This document shows positions 1 through 3,924 of a stretch of 6,516 bases of DNA, piece after piece (positions within the stretch are counted from its first letter, which is position 1; every line of letters starts with the position of its first letter). The stretch comes from Rhodoferax sp. Lineage in GTDB: Bacteria > Pseudomonadota > Gammaproteobacteria > Burkholderiales > Burkholderiaceae_C. Under the pieces are notes generated by a model that searched no databases, had not been told where the DNA came from, and saw only the letters and a list, made by a program, of their open reading frames with translations. Location of the stretch: NCBI GenBank assembly GCA_017880985.1, contig JADGRK010000145.1, positions 1 through 6,516 of the forward strand. The letters are read 5' to 3'. A program made the position numbers and the translations under genes.

Positions 1-369
1 GGAAGTCTGATCCCAGGAATTGAGCGTGTAAAAAACGCCGAACCAGGTGATCAGGCTGAAACAGGCCAGCGTTAACAGTTGCAGCAACCGCACGATCGCG
101 CGTTCCACCAGGGGGCCAAATTTGGCACCAAAGCCAGCCAGCCCGATAAAGTGGGCGCGTTTGTAGGCGACGGTGGCGCCCAGAAAGGTGATGCTGACCA
201 GCAGGTAGCGGCCCACCTCTTCCGACCAGCTCAATGACGCTCCCAGGTAACGCGCCAGCACTTGCGCGAACAAGATGATGGCAATGGCAACGCCCGCGAC
301 CAGCAGCAACTTCTCCATCAGAGTGTTGACCTGCTCGCTGAGACGCTGTAGTGTGCGGCTAAGCCCCAT
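1..369 (-). CDS. dctQ: TRAP transporter small permease (DctQ family), 3' end outside window
   Basis: Small integral-membrane subunit of a tripartite ATP-independent periplasmic (TRAP) transporter. It pairs with the large DctM permease to import a solute delivered by the DctP binding protein, driven by a sodium or proton gradient. 123 codons are visible from an ATG at 369-367, with no stop before the window edge. Family members are usually about 160-220 residues, so the C-terminus is missing. A hydrophobic segment spans residues about 19-42. It is followed by the DctQ signature around W48-S-E50-E51-x2-R54, leading to G64-A65, then two more hydrophobic stretches near 55-70 and 92-115. A good Shine-Dalgarno, GGAGAG (complement of 373-378), sits three bases before the start. 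It follows dctP on the same strand with an 85-base spacer; dctM is expected next, beyond the left edge. The family call is firm, but the substrate cannot be read from this gene. Confidence 0.88.
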   Translation of the reverse strand, partial: MGLSRTLQRLSEQVNTLMEKLLLVAGVAIAIILFAQVLARYLGASLSWSEEVGRYLLVSITFLGATVAYKRAHFIGLAGFGAKFGPLVERAIVRLLQLLTLACFSLITWFGVFYTLNSWDQTS

Positions 370-454
370 GCGCTCTCCGATCATTCAATTAGAAACAGAA
401 ACAGAAACGGGCGCGCCAGGGACGGTGCGCCCGCCGAAGTCTGCCTTGTCTCGG
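370..454 (-). promoter_or_regulatory. dctP-dctQ intercistronic hairpin and U-rich hexamer repeat
   Basis: Just after the dctP stop, 408-433 forms a perfect 7-bp inverted repeat (CGGGCGC/GCGCCCG) with a 12-base loop. Two further inner G-C pairs are possible after one mismatch. Reading on the minus strand, the stem is followed at once by three tandem copies of GTTTCT (AGAAAC at 391-408 on the plus strand), then the dctQ ribosome-binding site. A GC stem followed by a U-rich tract resembles a weak intrinsic terminator or a 3' RNA-protecting structure. This would let the binding protein be made in excess over the membrane subunits, an arrangement known for binding-protein transport operons such as malE-malF. 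The structure is seen; the role is inferred. Confidence 0.5.
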
Positions 455-1435
455 TTATTTTTCAGTCTTGCGAATCTCGTCCACGATCTTCTTGGTGTCG
501 CCGCTCAAACTGGCATAGATCGGCTCGGTTTTGGCGCGAAACGCGGCATAGTTTGGCGTATCCACCACCTGCATGCCCGCCGCCTTCAGCGCGGCGAGCT
601 GGCTGGCTTCATTGTCACGCACAAAGTGGCGACCGGCCAAAGAAGCGGTGCGCGCGGCATCAAAAAATACCTTCCGATCAGCCGCCGGCAGCTTGTCCAT
701 AAAGGCTTTGCTGCCGGTGATAACCAGGGCCGAATAAACGTGACGCGTCAGCGACAGATATTTTTGTCCCACTTCGTTGAGCTTGGCGGCAGAGATCACC
801 GCGATCGGGTTTTCCTGGCCATCGAGCACACCTTGTTGCAGTTGGGTGGTAATCGGCCAAGCCATGGGGGTCGGGTTGGCACCAAGGGCGCGCCAGATGG
901 CCAGATGCGTAGGCGACTCCATGGTGCGAATCTTCATTCCCTTGAGGTCATCGGGCGTATTCACGGCATGTTTGGAGTTGGTCACATTGCGGAAACCATT
1001 GTCGAGAAAGTGCATTCCGATCAGCCCGGCTTTTTCAAAACGCTTGAGCAAGTCGCTGCCGATCGGGCCATCGAGCACTTTGTCGGCGGCTTCGTACGAG
1101 GTGAACAAGAAGGGCATTTCCAGTGCCTTGATCTCGGGCACAAACGACTCGACCGGGCCGGTAGTGCATACGGTCATCTGCACCGTGCCAAGCTGTAATT
1201 GCTGCAACACCTGCGTCTCACTGCCGAGCGCGGCCGAGTGATGAATCACGATGTCGTATTTTCCGGGCAGGGCCTTGTCCACCTCTTCCTTGAATTTCTG
1301 TGCGGCATAGGTATGCACGAAGGTGGGGCCAGTGACAATGCCGATGTTGACCTTCTCGGCACTCCAGGCGGCGGGGCTCATGGCCAAGCCGACCAGGCAG
1401 GCCAGCGAGACCAGCGGTTTGATGAGGTGGTGCAT
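455..1435 (-). CDS. dctP: TRAP transporter solute-binding protein (DctP family)
   Basis: Periplasmic binding protein that captures a small, usually carboxylate-bearing, solute and hands it to the DctQM membrane complex. It has 326 residues, a normal length for the family. The N-terminus is a Sec signal peptide: a basic start, a hydrophobic core at about residues 7-20 and a likely cut after AWSA (residue 26). The mature protein has the DctP landmarks: R149-N-V-T-N, the K168-I-R-T stretch whose R170 is the usual carboxylate-clamping arginine, LGANPTPMAW at 184-193, and the GVLDGQENP segment at 202-210. The ATG at 1435 follows a clear AGAAGGA Shine-Dalgarno (complement of 1441-1447) with five bases of spacing. 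It is first in the operon, ahead of dctQ, and divergent from the adenosyltransferase gene. The substrate is not identifiable here; dicarboxylates, keto acids and aromatic acids are all possible for this family. Confidence 0.93.
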   Translation of the reverse strand: MHHLIKPLVSLACLVGLAMSPAAWSAEKVNIGIVTGPTFVHTYAAQKFKEEVDKALPGKYDIVIHHSAALGSETQVLQQLQLGTVQMTVCTTGPVESFVPEIKALEMPFLFTSYEAADKVLDGPIGSDLLKRFEKAGLIGMHFLDNGFRNVTNSKHAVNTPDDLKGMKIRTMESPTHLAIWRALGANPTPMAWPITTQLQQGVLDGQENPIAVISAAKLNEVGQKYLSLTRHVYSALVITGSKAFMDKLPAADRKVFFDAARTASLAGRHFVRDNEASQLAALKAAGMQVVDTPNYAAFRAKTEPIYASLSGDTKKIVDEIRKTEK

Positions 1436-1561
1436 GGTTTTCCTTCTTGAAACAATTGGTTTGTGGCGAAAACTTTAATCTTTTTCCAGGGAAGGTCATT
1501 CTAAGACCGAAGACGCACGGTATTTTGCTGCAACAATGGCCCGCAACAAAGGAGATTTCTA
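1436..1561. promoter_or_regulatory. Divergent regulatory region between dctP and the adenosyltransferase gene
   Basis: This 126-base gap lies between two start codons pointing away from each other, so promoters for both units should be here. Both ribosome-binding sites are clear: AGAAGGA for dctP (1441-1447, minus) and AAAGGAGA for the adenosyltransferase (1548-1555, plus). For dctP the best -10 candidate is TAGAAT (complement of 1498-1503), but no good -35 lies at normal spacing. For the plus-strand gene TATTTT at 1521-1526 is a weak -10 candidate. A small dyad GGTC-N7-GACC (1494-1508) surrounds the minus-strand -10 and could be an operator half-site pair. The promoter calls are tentative. 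Confidence 0.4.
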
Positions 1562-2140
1562 ATGGGACAACGACTGACACAAATCGCCACCCGCACCGGT
1601 GACGATGGCAGCACCGGATTGGGCGACAACACACGGGTTTCCAAAAGCAGCTTGCGCATACACGCCATGGGCGATGTCGATGAACTCAATTCGAACATTG
1701 GCGTGCTGCTGTGCGAAGCCATGCCGGACGGCGTGCGTGAATTGCTGGTGGAGATTCAGCATCAGCTCTTCAACTTGGGCGGCGAGCTCTCGATCCCCGG
1801 TTTTGAGCTGCTCAAGCCCGAGGCGGTGCTGGCACTGGACGCCGCGCTGGCCGAACACAACGCCACCTTGCCGCGTCTGCAGGAGTTCATCTTGCCTGCA
1901 GGAAGTCGCGCCGCAGCCTTGGCCCATGTCTGCCGCACGGTCGCGCGCCGAGCTGAGCGCGCCGTGGTGGCGCTGGAAGGGGAGGAGGCGCTGAAAGACA
2001 CGCCGCGCCAGTACCTCAACCGCTTGAGCGATTTAATGTTTGTGCTGGCTCGCGTGCTCAATCGCTACCGCAGCGACGGCAGCGTCGGCGATGACGTGTA
2101 CTGGAAGAGCCAGAAGCTGGCGCAAGCGGCCTCGGAGTGA
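1562..2140 (+). CDS. pduO: Cob(I)alamin adenosyltransferase, PduO type
   Basis: Transfers the 5'-deoxyadenosyl group of ATP to cob(I)alamin, making adenosylcobalamin for B12-dependent enzymes such as methylmalonyl-CoA mutase or for corrinoid salvage. It is cytoplasmic, 192 residues, typical of single-domain PduO-type enzymes. The N-terminal ATP-binding signature is complete at T10-R-T-G-D-D-G-S-T-G-L (10-20). The D38-V-D40-E-L-N motif follows. Next comes the helix C124-R-T-V-A-R-R-A-E132-R, with the conserved arginine and glutamate of the active site, then Y151-L-N-R-L-S-D157. The C-terminal half is the expected all-helical bundle. The ATG at 1562 has a strong AAAGGAGA Shine-Dalgarno six bases upstream. 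Phosphofructokinase follows on the same strand after 56 bases, probably in one transcript. No B12-dependent enzyme or riboswitch is visible nearby, so the partner must lie elsewhere. Confidence 0.95.
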   Translation: MGQRLTQIATRTGDDGSTGLGDNTRVSKSSLRIHAMGDVDELNSNIGVLLCEAMPDGVRELLVEIQHQLFNLGGELSIPGFELLKPEAVLALDAALAEHNATLPRLQEFILPAGSRAAALAHVCRTVARRAERAVVALEGEEALKDTPRQYLNRLSDLMFVLARVLNRYRSDGSVGDDVYWKSQKLAQAASE

Positions 2141-2151
2141 GCGAAAGGCGT

Positions 2152-2169
2152 GCCAAGCGTATGCTTGGC
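2152..2169 (+). promoter_or_regulatory. Perfect 7-bp hairpin between pduO and pfkA
   Basis: GCCAAGC and GCTTGGC flank a GTAT loop, giving an exact 18-base palindrome-like hairpin that begins eleven bases after the pduO stop. No run of T follows, so it is not a standard intrinsic terminator. It lies 17 bases upstream of the pfkA Shine-Dalgarno. It could be an RNA structure that separates or stabilises the two messages, or a DNA operator for pfkA. The structure is seen directly; the function is unknown. Confidence 0.5.
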
Positions 2170-2186
2170 TCATCAGCTATTGCAGC

Positions 2187-2191
2187 AGGAG
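2187..2191 (+). promoter_or_regulatory. Shine-Dalgarno that fixes the pfkA start
   Basis: AGGAG lies five bases before the ATG at 2197. The same frame is open upstream to a GTG at 2137 that overlaps the pduO stop. However, the extra 20 residues resemble no part of a phosphofructokinase, and the family's N-terminal strand (IRRIAVCTGGGDAPG) begins just after the ATG. The downstream ATG is therefore the likely start. Confidence 0.75.
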
Positions 2192-2196
2192 TTGTC

Positions 2197-3306
2197 ATGA
2201 CAAGTTCAATTCGGCGCATTGCCGTTTGTACCGGGGGCGGTGACGCACCGGGTCTGAATGCCGTCATCCAGTCGGTCATGATTGCCGCCGGCAACCGGGA
2301 TTGGGAGTGTTACGGCATCCGCGACGGTTTCAATGGCATTTTGTTTCCCGAGCGCTACGCGCAAGGCGGTGTGGTGCGGCTCACGCGCGACAGAGTGCGC
2401 GGCATTGGGCATTTGGGCGGCACCATTCTGGGCACCACCAACAAAGGCGATCCGCTGCATTTCCCGATCAAGATGCCCGACGGCAGCACGCGCGAGGTCG
2501 ATCGTTCTGACGACATCCTGGCCTACTTTGCGACCCATCAAATTGACGCGCTGGTGGCCATCGGCGGCGATGGCTCACTGACCATTGCCAACGCCCTGCA
2601 TCAAAAGGGCCTGCGCGTTGTGGGTGTGCCCAAGACCATCGACAACGATCTCGACAAGACCTTCACCACCTTCGGGTTTGATTCGGCGGTGGCCTTTGCC
2701 ACCGAATGTCTGGACCGCCTGCACAGCACGGCCGAGAGCCACCAGCGCGTGATGGTGGTCGAGGTGATGGGTCGCTATGCGGGCTGGATCGCCCTGCATT
2801 CGGGCATTGCCGGCAACGCCCATGCGATCCTGATCCCCGAGATCGGTTTCGATCTGGAGAAGGTGACCGCCAAGATCCGCTCGCGTGATGCCGAGGGGCG
2901 CCTGTATTCGTTGGTGGTGGTGGCCGAGGGTGCGTTGCCCTGTGATGGTCACCGCGAGCTGCTGGCGCCGGCCGAAGCGGGCCACGCCGAACGCCTGGGC
3001 GGTATCGGTGAGCGCATTGGACACGCCTTGCAGGAGCGCACCGGCAAAGACACGCGCGTGGTGGTACTGGGCCACTTGCTGCGCGGTGGCAGTCCGACGG
3101 CATTTGACCGGCTGTCGGCCTTGCGCTTTGGGGCTGCCGCGGTGCGCGCGCTCGACGAAGGTCAGTCCGGCATCATGGTGGCGCTGGGCTACCCCGGTGT
3201 GGATTACGTGGCACTGGAAGAAGTCGCGGGACGCATGAAAGGCGTGCCACTCGATGGCGACACGCTACAGACCGGACGCGATTTGGGCATTTGCTTTGGC
3301 GATTGA
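2197..3306 (+). CDS. pfkA: 6-phosphofructokinase, PfkA superfamily, ATP/PPi-hybrid donor site
   Basis: Phosphorylates fructose 6-phosphate at C1, the committing step of glycolysis. It has 369 residues from the ATG at 2197, longer than E. coli PfkA (320). Landmarks: the donor loop CTGGGDAPGLN (11-21), GGTILGTTNKGDP (74-86), A-I-G-G-D-G126-S (121-127), and P145-K146-T-I-D149-N-D with the catalytic aspartate D149. TTFGFD follows at 157-162, ESHQR184, and MGRYAGW (191-197) for sugar binding, then E244, R287, and H293-L-L-R296-G-G-S-P. G126 matches E. coli G104, the ATP-type residue, while K146 matches E. coli G124, where PPi enzymes carry lysine. The same glycine/lysine pair occurs in some ATP-using group III enzymes, such as that of Streptomyces coelicolor, and in trypanosomal enzymes. 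The GTTNKG loop replaces the usual S-A-R of E. coli-type enzymes and resembles cyanobacterial sequences as I recall them. ATP is the likelier donor, but PPi is not excluded. Confidence 0.93.
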   Translation: MTSSIRRIAVCTGGGDAPGLNAVIQSVMIAAGNRDWECYGIRDGFNGILFPERYAQGGVVRLTRDRVRGIGHLGGTILGTTNKGDPLHFPIKMPDGSTREVDRSDDILAYFATHQIDALVAIGGDGSLTIANALHQKGLRVVGVPKTIDNDLDKTFTTFGFDSAVAFATECLDRLHSTAESHQRVMVVEVMGRYAGWIALHSGIAGNAHAILIPEIGFDLEKVTAKIRSRDAEGRLYSLVVVAEGALPCDGHRELLAPAEAGHAERLGGIGERIGHALQERTGKDTRVVVLGHLLRGGSPTAFDRLSALRFGAAAVRALDEGQSGIMVALGYPGVDYVALEEVAGRMKGVPLDGDTLQTGRDLGICFGD

Positions 3307-3316
3307 GTCCCCTGAG

Positions 3317-3375
3317 TGCTACTAAATAGATAGCTTGGTGCTTTGATTGACGGAGACTGTAGCCTGATTGTGATT
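3317..3375 (+). repeat. Interspersed short repeat, copy A, in the convergent pfkA/thioesterase gap
   Basis: The gap between two converging genes holds an AT-richer element that starts GCTACTAAAT and ends ACGGAGACTGTAGCCTGA followed by TGTGAT. The same layout recurs at 4623-4690 inside the acetoacetyl-CoA synthetase gene: GCTACAAAT, then TAGCT, then ACGGAGGCTACAGGCCGA, then TGAT. This is too much shared order for chance. From memory it belongs to a repeat common between genes in Comamonadaceae. GCTA at 3318-3321 and TAGC at 3331-3334 can form a short stem. No T-run terminator for either gene is evident in this gap, so the element may be the only structure available there. The exact ends are uncertain. 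Confidence 0.55.
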
Positions 3376-3386
3376 TGAATCTCGGG

Positions 3387-3809
3387 TTAACGCGGGGCCA
3401 GTATCGCCATCGTGATGCGCGACACGCAGGTCAGTTCACCGGCGTCATTGCACATGTCAATTTGCCAAACTTGGGTGGTGCGGCCCAGATGCACCGGGCG
3501 TGCCGTACCGGTGACCCAGCCAGTGGTGACCCCTTTGATGTGGTTGGCGTTGATGTCCAGGCCGACGGCGCGATAGCCTTCGGAGTTGCTGCAGGCGGCG
3601 CCACACGAGCCCAGCGTTTCGGCCAGCACCACCGACACGCCGCCGTGCAGCAAGCCGTAGGGCTGTATGGTGCGGCTGTCCACCGGCACGCGAGCCCGGA
3701 TAAAGTCGTCACCCACCTCCAGAAACTCCATACCCAGATGGGCCACCGCCGTGTTGACGTGAATGGCGGTGAGTACTTCGACAGAGATCGCTTGTTTCCA
3801 GATGGGCAT
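3387..3809 (-). CDS. Hotdog-fold acyl-CoA thioesterase, YdiI/EntH-like (PaaI group)
   Basis: Hydrolyses an acyl- or aroyl-CoA thioester, releasing the acid and CoA, in the cytoplasm. It has 140 residues from the ATG at 3809, matching E. coli YdiI (about 136) almost end to end: MPIWK at the start, N19-T-A-V-A-H-L-G, then V43-D-S-R-T-I-Q-P-Y-G. The active site is complete: Q49, H55 and G56 in the LLHGG turn, and the catalytic carboxylate E64 in AETLGS. H90 is equivalent to YdiI H89, and the PVHLGRTTQVWQI strand (105-117) is typical. The frame runs upstream to a TTG at 3848, but the family N-terminus begins at the ATG. The Shine-Dalgarno is weak (TGGA). It converges on pfkA and diverges from aacS. 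YdiI acts on 1,4-dihydroxy-2-naphthoyl-CoA in menaquinone synthesis, but members are promiscuous and no menaquinone gene lies here, so the substrate is left open. Confidence 0.88.
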   Translation of the reverse strand: MPIWKQAISVEVLTAIHVNTAVAHLGMEFLEVGDDFIRARVPVDSRTIQPYGLLHGGVSVVLAETLGSCGAACSNSEGYRAVGLDINANHIKGVTTGWVTGTARPVHLGRTTQVWQIDMCNDAGELTCVSRITMAILAPR

Positions 3810-3829
3810 AAAGATTCCAAAAATACGAG

Positions 3830-3841
3830 TAGTCGCGACTA
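3830..3841. promoter_or_regulatory. 12-bp perfect palindrome overlapping a candidate thioesterase -10 box
   Basis: TAGTCGCGACTA is a perfect palindrome in the 115-base space between the divergent thioesterase and aacS genes. It begins 20 bases before the thioesterase ATG. On the minus strand TATAGT (complement of 3838-3843) is a good -10 candidate that overlaps it. TTGACA (complement of 3866-3871) lies upstream but at 22 bases, which is longer than normal. A repressor bound here could block that promoter. This is an inference from position and symmetry only. Confidence 0.35.
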
Positions 3842-3864
3842 TAAGCAAGAATCCAGGCTGGCAT

Positions 3865-3892
3865 TTGTCAAACAGGTGTCAGCAGTTATTGT
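3865..3892 (+). promoter_or_regulatory. Candidate sigma-70 promoter for aacS
   Basis: TTGTCA (3865-3870) and TATTGT (3887-3892) are separated by 16 bases and lie 33 bases before the aacS ATG. They match the consensus at five and four of six positions. The -35 overlaps, on the opposite strand, a TTGACA facing the thioesterase gene, so the two genes may share polymerase-binding sequence. Transcription would begin near 3899, leaving a leader of about 26 bases. Confidence 0.35.
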
Positions 3893-3924
3893 TTTTGCAG
3901 TTAAAACCGGATTACCCTCGGCCT

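Noticed and set aside
275..1198. Plus-strand open frame of 307 codons opposite dctQ and dctP
   Set aside because: It spans two clear minus-strand genes and the spacer between them, with no recognisable domain, so it is a shadow frame.
2152..2169. Intrinsic terminator after pduO
   Set aside because: The stem is perfect but no T-rich tract follows it.
2137..2196. GTG start giving a 389-residue phosphofructokinase overlapping the pduO stop
   Set aside because: The extra 20 residues do not match the family, and a good Shine-Dalgarno precedes the ATG at 2197.
2575..3075. Minus-strand open frame of 166 codons opposite pfkA
   Set aside because: It is contained in the phosphofructokinase gene; its composition is typical of a shadow frame.
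3810..3848. TTG start adding 13 residues to the thioesterase
   Set aside because: The YdiI-like N-terminus begins at the internal ATG, and the upstream extension covers the likely promoter and palindrome.
3763..3924. Upstream ATG extending aacS by 54 residues
   Set aside because: It would overlap the divergent thioesterase start and cross its promoter, and the added residues are unlike the family.
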